Shown one piece after another: positions 18,208 through 25,786 of a DNA stretch of 53,018 nt (the stretch's first letter is position 1; every line of letters starts with the position of its first letter). The position numbers were made by a program, and so were the translations under genes. The stretch is from NCBI GenBank assembly GCA_006218025.1, contig VBWA01000024.1:1-53018 (forward strand), read 5' to 3'. The notes under the pieces were generated by a model, which worked only from the letters and a program-made list of their open reading frames with translations, was not told the origin of the DNA and searched no databases. This DNA comes from Rhodocyclaceae bacterium (lineage in GTDB: Bacteria; Pseudomonadota; Gammaproteobacteria; Burkholderiales; Rhodocyclaceae).

Positions 18208-18240
18208 TGTTATATAGTAACCATAGTGTTATATTGTATA
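18208..18240 (+). promoter_or_regulatory. TA-rich direct repeat before chrB: candidate operator/promoter
   Basis: TGTTATAT occurs at 18208-18215 and again at 18227-18234, 19 bp apart, followed by GTAAC and GTATAC respectively. The AT-rich patch stands out in a GC-rich region and lies 25-57 bp before the chrB start. ChrB proteins are reported to regulate chr operons, so autoregulation here is plausible. Promoter boxes could not be assigned. Confidence 0.45.
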
Positions 18241-18264
18241 CATCCATTTTCGATGTAGGCGCCC

Positions 18265-19176
18265 ATGGATTTCCTTGCCCTGTTTGTCAGCCTGCCGACG
18301 CGACAATCCGCCGGCCGCATGCGCATCTGGCGTGCGCTGCGCGCCCTGGGCTGCGCGACCTTGCGCGACGGGGTGTTCCTGCTTCCCGAATCAGCGGAGC
18401 ATGCGGCCGCATTGGCGCAGGTCGCCGCGGACGTGAATGCTGCGCAGGGCACCGCCGATATCTATCGTCTCGGCGGACGCAACGAATCGCAGCAGGCTGA
18501 AATCGTCGCGCTGTTCGATCGCACTGCGGAGTACGCCCGGCTGCTGGCAGCGATGGCCGGGGCCGATGCCGGGGATGCCAAGGCGCTGCGCGGCTTGCGC
18601 CGCGATCTGGCGGCGCTGGTCGCCATCGACTATTTCCCCGGTGAGGCTCGGCGACAGGCCCAGGAGGTATTCGCGGCGCTTGAATCGGCGGCCAGCGGCG
18701 AACCCTTGGCAACCGCGGGCCGGATTCGCCGTCTCGCCAGCGCCGACTTTCAGGGGCGAACCTGGGCGACCCGCAAAGGCCTCTGGGTCGATCGCATGGC
18801 ATCGGCCTGGCTGATCCGCCGTTTCATCGACAAGAAGGCCAGGTTTCTCTGGCTCGACAATCCGAAGAAATGCCCGAAGTCGGCGCTCGGCTTCGACTTC
18901 GACGGCGCGGCCTTTACCCACGTCGGCGGCCGCGTCACCTTCGAGGTGCTGGCGGCGAGTTTCGGCCTCGACGGCGATCCGGCCCTGGCGCGCATCGCCG
19001 CCATCGTGCATTGCCTCGACGTCGGCGGCGTGCCGGTGGCCGAGGCGGCAGGCATCGAGGCCGTGCTGGCCGGCGCGCGAGCCGCCGCGCCGGATGACGA
19101 CAAATTGCTGACCGAGGCGGGTCGAGTCTTCGACAGCCTCTACAAGAACTATCAACAGGAAAATCACGATGAGTGA
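18265..19176 (+). CDS. chrB: Chromate resistance/regulatory protein ChrB
   Basis: The protein has 303 aa, the full length for ChrB. The N-terminal part (about residues 1-150; SAGRMRIWRALRALGCATLR) is the ChrB_N domain, probably a winged-helix-like regulatory region. The C-terminal part (about 160-300; TWATRKGLWVDRMASAWLIR) is the ChrB domain also found alone at 20523. ChrB family members sense chromate and control chrA expression. The start ATG 18265 follows the TA-rich operator candidate. The stop overlaps chrA by 8 bp, so it is first in the operon. Confidence 0.9.
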   Translation: MDFLALFVSLPTRQSAGRMRIWRALRALGCATLRDGVFLLPESAEHAAALAQVAADVNAAQGTADIYRLGGRNESQQAEIVALFDRTAEYARLLAAMAGADAGDAKALRGLRRDLAALVAIDYFPGEARRQAQEVFAALESAASGEPLATAGRIRRLASADFQGRTWATRKGLWVDRMASAWLIRRFIDKKARFLWLDNPKKCPKSALGFDFDGAAFTHVGGRVTFEVLAASFGLDGDPALARIAAIVHCLDVGGVPVAEAAGIEAVLAGARAAAPDDDKLLTEAGRVFDSLYKNYQQENHDE

Positions 19177-20512
19177 CACCACCGTCCCCACCGCCGTACC
19201 GCCAACGCCGACTCTCGGCGAAGCCTTCAAGTACTGGCTAAAGCTCGGCTTCATCAGCTTCGGCGGTCCGGCCGGGCAGATTTCGATGATGCATCAGGAA
19301 CTGGTCGAGCGCCGGCGCTGGATCTCTGAGCATCGCTACCTGCACGCGCTCAACTACTGCATGCTGCTGCCGGGGCCCGAGGCGATCCAGCTCGCCATCT
19401 ACATCAGCTGGCTGATGCACGGCGCCAGGGGTGCGGTGATGGCGGGCGTGCTGTTCTTCCTGCCCGCCTTCGTGCTGCTTTCGCTGCTGGCCGGCATTTA
19501 CCTGAATTTCGGCAACGTGCCGGCAGTGGCGGGCATTTTCTACGGCATCAAGCCCGCCGTGGTCGCCGTGGTGCTGTTCGCCGCGTGGCGTATCGGCTCA
19601 CGGTCGATCAAGAACGAAGTGCTGTTGGGCATCGCCGTGCTGGCTTTCGTCGGTATCCTGTTCTTCGATATCGACTTTCCCTGGATTGTGCTGGCAGCCG
19701 CCATCCTCGGCGCCATCGGCGGCAAGCTGATGCCGGCCAAGTTCAAGGCCGGCGGCGGTCATGGCGCCAGCGACAAGAGCTACGGCCCGGCGATCATCGA
19801 TGACGATACGCCGCCACCGGCGCACGCGAAATTCACCTGGGGCAAGCTCGCCGTCACGGTCGTTGTTTTCGTGGTGATCTGGACGCTGTCAATGCTGGCT
19901 GTGCGCGGCACGCCGGTTCTTTATGACATGGGCGAATTCTTCACCAAGGCCGCCTTCCTCACCCTCGGCGGCGCCTATGCGGTGCTGCCCTACGTCTATC
20001 AGAACGCGGTGGAGCACTTCGGCTGGCTCACCGGTCCGCAGATGATGGATGGCCTGGCGCTGGGCGAAACCACGCCGGGGCCGTTGATCATGATCGTCAC
20101 CTGGGTCGGCTACCTCGGCGGCGTGAGCAAGTCGGTGCTCGGCAACCCAGTCACCGGTGGTCTCGCCGGCGCGGCGGTGGCGACTTTCTTTACCTTCCTG
20201 CCGAGTTTCTTCTTCATCCTCGCCGGCGGACCCATGATCGAATCGACGCGTGGCGAACTGAAGTTCACGGCGCCGCTGACCGCCATCACCGCGGCGGTGG
20301 TCGGGGTGATCCTCAACCTCGCCACCTTCTTCGCCTGGCATACCTTCTGGCCCAAGGCGACGGCGGCTGCGCCTTTCAGCGGACTATTCGATGTCATCCC
20401 TGTGGTCATCGCCATTGCCTGCTTCATTGCTTTGTGGAAATACAAGGCCGACATTATGAAGGTGATCGGCGTCTGCGCCTTGCTCGGGCTTGGACTGTCG
20501 TTCATCCGTTAA
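19169..20512 (+). CDS. chrA: Chromate efflux transporter ChrA
   Basis: An inner-membrane protein of 447 aa, of the long-chain CHR type with two homologous halves. The N-half has FISFGGPAGQISMMHQELV and LLPGPEAIQLAIYISW. The C-half has AFLTLGGAYAVLPYVYQNAV and ALGETTPGPLIMIVTWVGY. The paired GGP and PGP motifs are typical of chromate ion transporters, which expel chromate from the cytoplasm. The central loop (about residues 190-215) is hydrophilic. It overlaps chrB by 8 bp and is followed 10 bp later by a ChrB-domain gene. Confidence 0.93.
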   Translation: MSDTTVPTAVPPTPTLGEAFKYWLKLGFISFGGPAGQISMMHQELVERRRWISEHRYLHALNYCMLLPGPEAIQLAIYISWLMHGARGAVMAGVLFFLPAFVLLSLLAGIYLNFGNVPAVAGIFYGIKPAVVAVVLFAAWRIGSRSIKNEVLLGIAVLAFVGILFFDIDFPWIVLAAAILGAIGGKLMPAKFKAGGGHGASDKSYGPAIIDDDTPPPAHAKFTWGKLAVTVVVFVVIWTLSMLAVRGTPVLYDMGEFFTKAAFLTLGGAYAVLPYVYQNAVEHFGWLTGPQMMDGLALGETTPGPLIMIVTWVGYLGGVSKSVLGNPVTGGLAGAAVATFFTFLPSFFFILAGGPMIESTRGELKFTAPLTAITAAVVGVILNLATFFAWHTFWPKATAAAPFSGLFDVIPVVIAIACFIALWKYKADIMKVIGVCALLGLGLSFIR

Positions 20513-20522
20513 GGACATTGCC

Positions 20523-20978
20523 ATGAAATGGATTACCCGCGAACGTCCGAAGATCGACCGCATCGCCTGCCCCTGGCTGATCATCAACTTCATCGATCCG
20601 GGCGCCGAGTTTCTCTACGTGCCGGCCGGGGAGGTGGCGAAAGTGGCGGTGGAAACCGGTGCCACGCCTTACGACATCAAGGGCGTCGAACTGGGACATC
20701 ACGGCGACGAATGCTCCTTCGACGCCTTCATCCACAAGTACGAGCTGCGCGATCCCGCACTGGACAAGCTTGCCCTGATCGTGCGCGCGGCCGATACCGG
20801 TCGGCCCGACCTTGCTCCCGAGGCCGCCGGATTGCTTGCCGTATCGGCGGGGCTGTCGCTCAACTTCACCGATGACCACGAGATGCTCAGGCATGGCATG
20901 GTCATTTACGACGCGCTGTATGCCGCCTGTGCGAACTCTTTACTGAAAAAAGCCGGGCGCTTGCTGGGCCTGAAATGA
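20523..20978 (+). CDS. Stand-alone ChrB C-terminal-domain protein
   Basis: The protein has 151 aa. It opens with MKWITRERPKIDRIACPWLI, matching the second half of ChrB (GLWVDRMASAWLIRRFID), and has LGHHGDECSFDAFIHKY in the middle. It lacks the N-terminal regulatory domain. The start is ATG 20523, 10 bp after the chrA stop; upstream in-frame TTG codons lie inside chrA. Members of this family sit in chromate and other oxyanion loci. The His/Asp/Glu/Cys cluster suggests metal binding or a redox role, but no reaction can be assigned. The stop overlaps the MFS gene (ATGA). Confidence 0.8.
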   Translation: MKWITRERPKIDRIACPWLIINFIDPGAEFLYVPAGEVAKVAVETGATPYDIKGVELGHHGDECSFDAFIHKYELRDPALDKLALIVRAADTGRPDLAPEAAGLLAVSAGLSLNFTDDHEMLRHGMVIYDALYAACANSLLKKAGRLLGLK

Positions 20979-22201
20979 ACAACCTGGCAGGCGCAGCGCA
21001 CGAGGTTCGCCTGCTGCTGGTCGGGCGCGGCCTGCGTGCCTTTGTCGATGGTTATGTCGCGGTGCTGCTGCCGGCCTATCTGCTGGCGCTGGGCCATGGC
21101 ACCTGGCAGGTCGGTCTGCTGAGCACCGCCACCTTGCTCGGCTCGGCGCTGGCCACGCTGGCGCTCGGTGCCTGGGGGCATCGCGCCTCGTCGCGTTTCC
21201 TGCTGCTGGCCGCCGCGCTGCTGATGACGGCGACCGGACTGGGTTTCTCCGGCCTGTCGGATTTCTGGCCGCTGCTGCTGGTGGCCTTTGTCGGCACCCT
21301 GAACCCCAGTGCCGGCGACGTCAGCGTGTTTCTGCCGCTGGAGCATTCCCGCCTGTCCCATGCGGCGGAAGGCGATGCCCGCACCCGCCTGTTCGCTCGC
21401 TACAGCCTGACCGGCGCGCTCTGTGCGGCATTGGGCGCACTAGCCGCCGCCGTGCCCGATGCGCTGACGGGGCAGGGCGTCGATCGTCTGACGGCGCTGC
21501 GCGGCATGTTCGTCGTCTACGCCGGAGTCGGCGTGCTGCTTTGGCTGCTTTATGCACGCCTGCCGGCACAAGCGGCGACGCGACAGACAGTCGCGCCCGC
21601 GCCGCTGGGGCCGTCGCGCCGCATCGTGATGAGGCTTGCCGCCCTGTTCTCGGTCGATGCCTTTGCCGGCGGACTGGTGGTCAATTCGCTGCTCGCCTTG
21701 TGGCTGTTCGAGCGTTTCAACCTGTCGCTGACCGCTGCGGGGGCCTTCTTTTTCTGGGTCGGTGTGCTGAACGCGCTCTCACTGCTGGCGGCGCCATGGG
21801 TGGCAAAGCGCATCGGCCTGCTCAACACCATGGTGTTCTCCCACATTCCCTCCAGCCTGTTTCTGATCCTCGCCGCCTTTGCGCCAAACCTGTCATTCGC
21901 CCTGGGCTTCCTGTTGCTGCGTGCCGCGCTGTCGCAGATGGATGTACCGACCCGTTCGGCTTTTGTCATGGCCGTGGTTACCCCGCAAGAAAGAGCCGCG
22001 GCCGCAAGTTTTACGGCCGTGCCGCGCAGCCTTGCGGCGGCGCTGAGTCCCTCTCTGGGCGGCGCCTTGTTCGCCGCCGGCTGGTTTGCCGCACCGCTCG
22101 TGGCTTGCGGCTGTCTCAAGATTGCCTACGATCTGGCTTTGTGGGCCGCGTTCAAGGAGCGCCCCGGATCGCAACTGGTTAGCGAGGTGGAAACAAAGTA
22201 A
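20975..22201 (+). CDS. MFS transporter in the chromate operon
   Basis: The protein has 408 aa and about 12 hydrophobic segments. The first cytoplasmic region carries GAWGHRASSRFLLLAAALL, resembling the loop 2-3 motif of the major facilitator superfamily. A second repeat begins near residue 215 after a basic linker. Late motifs are MDVPTRSAFVMAVVTPQERA and PSLGGALFAAGW, common in MFS proteins found with chrA. It is coupled to the ChrB-domain gene by ATGA. The substrate is not determinable. Membership of the chr operon suggests toxic oxyanion or drug export. Confidence 0.85.
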   Translation: MNNLAGAAHEVRLLLVGRGLRAFVDGYVAVLLPAYLLALGHGTWQVGLLSTATLLGSALATLALGAWGHRASSRFLLLAAALLMTATGLGFSGLSDFWPLLLVAFVGTLNPSAGDVSVFLPLEHSRLSHAAEGDARTRLFARYSLTGALCAALGALAAAVPDALTGQGVDRLTALRGMFVVYAGVGVLLWLLYARLPAQAATRQTVAPAPLGPSRRIVMRLAALFSVDAFAGGLVVNSLLALWLFERFNLSLTAAGAFFFWVGVLNALSLLAAPWVAKRIGLLNTMVFSHIPSSLFLILAAFAPNLSFALGFLLLRAALSQMDVPTRSAFVMAVVTPQERAAAASFTAVPRSLAAALSPSLGGALFAAGWFAAPLVACGCLKIAYDLALWAAFKERPGSQLVSEVETK

Positions 22202-22217
22202 TCGAATTAATTACTTT
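22195..22217. promoter_or_regulatory. Inverted repeat upstream of hybO: candidate activator site
   Basis: AAAGTAAT (22195-22202) and ATTACTTT (22210-22217) are perfect inverted repeats with a 7-nt AT-rich centre, overlapping the stop of the MFS gene. The centre lies 74 bp upstream of the sigma54 -24 element. A GTAAT/ATTAC palindrome also lies 85 bp upstream of the hoxK promoter. A HoxA upstream activating site is possible. A weak transcription end signal is the alternative. Confidence 0.35.
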
Positions 22218-22278
22218 AGGTGGAAATCAAATCTTCGCAAGCGATTGAATTGTCGAGGCGCATCACAATCCCTTGATC

Positions 22279-22294
22279 TGGCGCGAGATTTGCG
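22279..22294 (+). promoter_or_regulatory. Sigma54 (-24/-12) promoter of the hyb operon
   Basis: TGGCGCGAGATTTGCG fits the TGGCRC-N5-TTGC consensus with exact GG-N10-GC spacing. It ends 50 bp before the hybO start, predicting a transcription start near 22305. The window encodes HoxA, a sigma54-dependent activator with GAFTGA, which is the natural candidate regulator. Confidence 0.75.
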
Positions 22295-22344
22295 TCAACT
22301 CCTTGCAGTACCGGGTCCGGACGCGGCCTGGCTCTTGGAGGGGG

Positions 22345-23556
22345 ATGGCAGACATGGGCGACATCAACGAAATCTTCGAAACGAGCCGCAAGACGCTGCA
22401 AGAGATCGAACAGCGCCTCGAAATGCCGCGGCGCGAGTTTCTGCAGTTTTGTGCAACGCTGGCCGTGACCATGGGTCTGCCGGCTGGAGCCGAGGCTGCG
22501 GTGGCCAAGGCGATCGAATCGGCCAAGCGGCCTTCCGTGATCTGGCTGCATTTCCAGGAGTGCACGGGCTGTTCCGAGTCGCTGCTGCGCGCCGAGCATC
22601 CGACGCTGGAAAAGCTGATCCTCGACGTGATCTCCCTCGATTACCACGAGACGCTGATGGCCGCGGCCGGCCATCAGGCCGAAGCCGCGCGCAAGTCCGC
22701 AATGCAGGCCAACAAGGGCAAGTACGTGCTGGTGGTCGAAGGCGCGATCCCGACCAAGAACAACGGCATCTACTGCAAGATCGGCGGCCAGACCGCCATC
22801 GACATGGTCAAGGAATGCGCGGCCGATGCGGCGGCGGTGATCGCCATCGGTTCCTGCGCTTCATGGGGTGGCATGCCCTCGACGATTTCGCCGCTGTCGG
22901 ATTCGAGTCCGACAGGTTCGGCGGGTGTCGCCGAGGTGCTGGGCAAGCCGGTGGTGACGATTCCCGGTTGCCCGCCCAATCCCTACAACTTCCTCGCCAC
23001 GGTGGTGCATTTCCTGACCTTCGGCAAGCTGCCGGAAGTGGACAAGCTCGGTCGCCCCAAGTTTGCCTACTCGCGCCTGATCCACGAGAACTGCGAGCGT
23101 CGCGCCCACTTCGACGCCGGCCGCTTCGCGATGGAGTTCGGCGACGCCGGACATCGCCAGGGCTACTGCCTGTACAAGCTGGGCTGCAAGGGGCCGGAGA
23201 CCTACGCCAATTGCTCGACGCTGGGCTTCGGTGATGCCGGCGAAAACAACTGGCCGGTCGGTTGCGGCCATCCCTGCATCGGCTGCACCGAGAAGGGCGT
23301 GGGCTTCCAGAAGCCGATCCATCAGGTGGCCAAGATGCTCAACGTCACGCCGCCGCTGCAGTATCCGCGCATCGTCGAAGAGCAGGGCAAGGCCGCTTCC
23401 TTCGCCTCGGCTGCGGCCGTCGCGGCTGTGGCAGGTGCGGCGGCTGGCGCGGCGATCATGCTGACGCGCAACCTAGGCCTGTCACATGCGGCCGAGGAAG
23501 CCGAGCGTGTCAAGGATGCGGGCAAACCCGCCGCCGAAGACAAGGCACAGGTGTAA
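22345..23556 (+). CDS. hybO: [NiFe]-hydrogenase small subunit, group 1c (HybO type)
   Basis: The protein has 403 aa. It carries the three Fe-S clusters of a periplasmic, membrane-attached uptake hydrogenase and passes electrons from H2 toward HybA/HybB and quinone. The start ATG 22345 has GGAGGGGG just upstream. The Tat signal is RREFLQF at residues 29-35. The proximal cluster region is ECTGCSES (Cys73, Cys76) with Gly75 where O2-tolerant enzymes have Cys. The second site, GSCASWGG (Cys171), has Gly176 where they have Cys. It is therefore predicted to be a standard O2-sensitive [4Fe-4S] enzyme. Near the C-terminus an Ala/Gly-rich helix (about residues 352-372) probably anchors it in the membrane. 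First gene after a sigma54 promoter. Confidence 0.95.
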   Translation: MADMGDINEIFETSRKTLQEIEQRLEMPRREFLQFCATLAVTMGLPAGAEAAVAKAIESAKRPSVIWLHFQECTGCSESLLRAEHPTLEKLILDVISLDYHETLMAAAGHQAEAARKSAMQANKGKYVLVVEGAIPTKNNGIYCKIGGQTAIDMVKECAADAAAVIAIGSCASWGGMPSTISPLSDSSPTGSAGVAEVLGKPVVTIPGCPPNPYNFLATVVHFLTFGKLPEVDKLGRPKFAYSRLIHENCERRAHFDAGRFAMEFGDAGHRQGYCLYKLGCKGPETYANCSTLGFGDAGENNWPVGCGHPCIGCTEKGVGFQKPIHQVAKMLNVTPPLQYPRIVEEQGKAASFASAAAVAAVAGAAAGAAIMLTRNLGLSHAAEEAERVKDAGKPAAEDKAQV

Positions 23557-23558
23557 TC

Positions 23559-24614
23559 ATGGGCACCCGGCGAGATTTTCTAAAGGGAGTCCTCGCGAGC
23601 GGGGCGGCGGCCACGGCATGCGCCGCGGCGGTACCGGCCCTCGCCAGGGAAACCCGGCCGCGGCCGCCCGAAGCGCTCGGGCTTTTGTACGACGCCACAC
23701 TCTGCGTAGGTTGCAAGGCCTGCGTCGCGGCCTGCAAGGAGTCCAACGACAATCCACCGGAGTTTTCCACGGTCGATCATTTGTGGGATACGCCGCTGGA
23801 TACCTCGGGCTACACCTTCAACATCATCAAGATGTACCGCAACGGCACCATGGATGCGAAGGATCAGGAGACGAACGGCTACGCGTTCATGAAAACCTCC
23901 TGCATGCATTGCGGCGACCCCTCGTGCGTCTCGGCCTGCCCGGTGTCGGCGATGACCAAGGACCCCGAAACCGGCGTGGTCGGCTACAACCCCGACAAGT
24001 GCATCGGCTGCCGTTACTGCGTCGCCGCCTGTCCCTTCGGCATTCCGAAGTACCAGTACGACTCGCCGACGGGCCGCATCGGCAAGTGCGAGCTGTGCCG
24101 CCATCGCCACAAGGACGGTCATTACTCGGCCTGCGCCGAGGTATGCCCGACCGGGGCGACGCTGTTCGGCCGCACCGAGGACCTGCTGGCCGAGGCCAAG
24201 CGCCGCCTGGCGATGAAGCCGGGCGAGCTCAACCGCTTCCCGCGCGGCCGCCTGCGTCCGGCACAGGAAAAGATGCTGCAGGGCAAGCCCGACGGCAAGG
24301 GCGAGCGCAAGCGCCACGGCTGGCGCGACGAGCCCGACCAGAGCTACGAGACGCCTGCAGGCAAATATCTGCAGCACGTCTACGGCGAGAAAGAATACGG
24401 CGGCACGCAGGTGCTCAAGCTGTCGGCCGTCAACTTCGAGAAGGTCGGCATGCCGGACCTGCCGCCGGACGCAGCCGCGGCCCTGTCCGAAACGATTCAG
24501 CACAACCTCTATGGCAACCTGATCATGCCGTTCGCCGTGCTGGGCGCGATGACATACGTCGCCAAGCGCAACGTCAAGCCTGACGATGAGTCGTCCGACC
24601 AGGAGGAGGGTTGA
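23559..24614 (+). CDS. hybA: Hydrogenase-2 type iron-sulfur protein HybA
   Basis: The protein has 351 aa. A Tat signal (TRRDFLKG, residues 3-10) directs it to the periplasm. Four ferredoxin-type cysteine groups follow: CVGCKACVAAC, CMHCGDPSCVSACP, CIGCRYCVAACP and CELCRHR...CAEVCP, enough for four [4Fe-4S] clusters. A hydrophobic segment near residues 318-335 (NLIMPFAVLGAMTYVA) matches the C-terminal anchor of HybA. It conducts electrons between HybO and the membrane subunit HybB. The ATG at 23559 lies 2 bp after the hybO stop. Confidence 0.94.
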   Translation: MGTRRDFLKGVLASGAAATACAAAVPALARETRPRPPEALGLLYDATLCVGCKACVAACKESNDNPPEFSTVDHLWDTPLDTSGYTFNIIKMYRNGTMDAKDQETNGYAFMKTSCMHCGDPSCVSACPVSAMTKDPETGVVGYNPDKCIGCRYCVAACPFGIPKYQYDSPTGRIGKCELCRHRHKDGHYSACAEVCPTGATLFGRTEDLLAEAKRRLAMKPGELNRFPRGRLRPAQEKMLQGKPDGKGERKRHGWRDEPDQSYETPAGKYLQHVYGEKEYGGTQVLKLSAVNFEKVGMPDLPPDAAAALSETIQHNLYGNLIMPFAVLGAMTYVAKRNVKPDDESSDQEEG

Positions 24615-24616
24615 TC

Positions 24617-25771
24617 ATGGCCAACAATCAACACGCGGCACCCGCGCCCGTCGGCGGCAGCCTGGTCAACATCGTGACCCTGAGCTGCGGCGTGCTCATC
24701 GCGCTGATGGCGGCAATCCTGATGGTGCGCTTCCTGTTCGGACTCGGCGCCGTCACCGGCCTCAACGACGGCTACCCGTGGGGGATCTGGATCGCGGTCG
24801 ATGTGGTGATCGGTTCGGCCTTCGCCTGCGGCGGCTTCTCGGTGGCGATGCTGGTCTACATCTTCAACAGGGGTGAGTACCATCCACTGGTGCGTCCGGC
24901 GCTGCTGGCCAGTTTGTTCGGCTATACGCTGGCCGGCGCCGGGGTCATGTTCGACCTTGGTCGCTGGTGGAATGTGTGGAACATGTATTGGCCATGGTCG
25001 ATCAATCCCAACTCGGTGATGTTCGAAGTGGCGATCTGCATCTCGCTCTACATCGTGGTCATGTGGATCGAGTTTTCGCCTGTGGTTCTCGAGCAGTTCG
25101 GCAAGCGCGACATAAAGAAGAAAGTCAGCAAGGCGATGTTCTTCATCATCGCCTTGGGCACCGTCCTGCCGATGATGCACCAGTCATCGCTGGGCACCTT
25201 GCTGGTGGTATTGGGCGTGCAGGTGCATCCGCTGTGGCAAACGCCGTTGCTGCCGCTGCTGTACCTGCTGTCGGCCATCTTCATGGGCTATGCGGTAGTG
25301 TTGTTCGAGTCCTGCGTGGCGTCCTCTGCCTACCGGCGCAGGATTGAGATGCACATGCTGACGCCGATGGCGAAGATCATGCTGGGCATTCTCGCGGTGT
25401 TCATCGTGGTCCGCATCGGCGATGTGGTGGTGCGCGGCGCATTGCCGAAAGCCTTCGTGCCATCGGTCGAGGCGCTGATGTTCTGGCTGGAAATGGCCTG
25501 CGTCATTGCGCCGCTGATCCTGATCGGGGCCGAAACCAACCGGCGCAATCCGGCGCGCCTGTTCCTCGCCGGCATCCTGCTGATGCTGGGCGGCGCGCTG
25601 ATGCGACTGAACGGATTCCTGATCGGCTATGAAACAGGCGGCGACTTCAATTATTTCCCGACCCTGGCCGAGGTTCTCGTCACGGCCGGCATGTTCGCGG
25701 TCGAGGTACTCGGTTACATCATCATCACTCGACGCTTCCCGGTGTTGCCGCGGGAAGAAGCCATCCACTGA
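24617..25771 (+). CDS. hybB: Hydrogenase-2 type integral membrane subunit HybB (NrfD/PsrC family)
   Basis: The protein has 384 aa with about ten membrane helices and no Fe-S or haem-ligand pattern, as in the NrfD/PsrC family. Typical segments are GLNDGYPWGIWIAVDVVIG and DLGRWWNVWNMYWPW. It exchanges electrons with the quinone pool for the Hyb enzyme, possibly coupled to proton movement. The start is ATG 24617, preceded by AGGAGGAGGG and only 2 bp after the hybA stop. Confidence 0.94.
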   Translation: MANNQHAAPAPVGGSLVNIVTLSCGVLIALMAAILMVRFLFGLGAVTGLNDGYPWGIWIAVDVVIGSAFACGGFSVAMLVYIFNRGEYHPLVRPALLASLFGYTLAGAGVMFDLGRWWNVWNMYWPWSINPNSVMFEVAICISLYIVVMWIEFSPVVLEQFGKRDIKKKVSKAMFFIIALGTVLPMMHQSSLGTLLVVLGVQVHPLWQTPLLPLLYLLSAIFMGYAVVLFESCVASSAYRRRIEMHMLTPMAKIMLGILAVFIVVRIGDVVVRGALPKAFVPSVEALMFWLEMACVIAPLILIGAETNRRNPARLFLAGILLMLGGALMRLNGFLIGYETGGDFNYFPTLAEVLVTAGMFAVEVLGYIIITRRFPVLPREEAIH

Positions 25772-25786
25772 AGGACGGAGACAAAA

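Noticed and set aside
23262-23558. Upstream extension of hybA into the hybO gene
   Set aside because: The frame is open, but residues are low-complexity shadow of hybO; ATG 23559 gives an immediate Tat signal typical of HybA.
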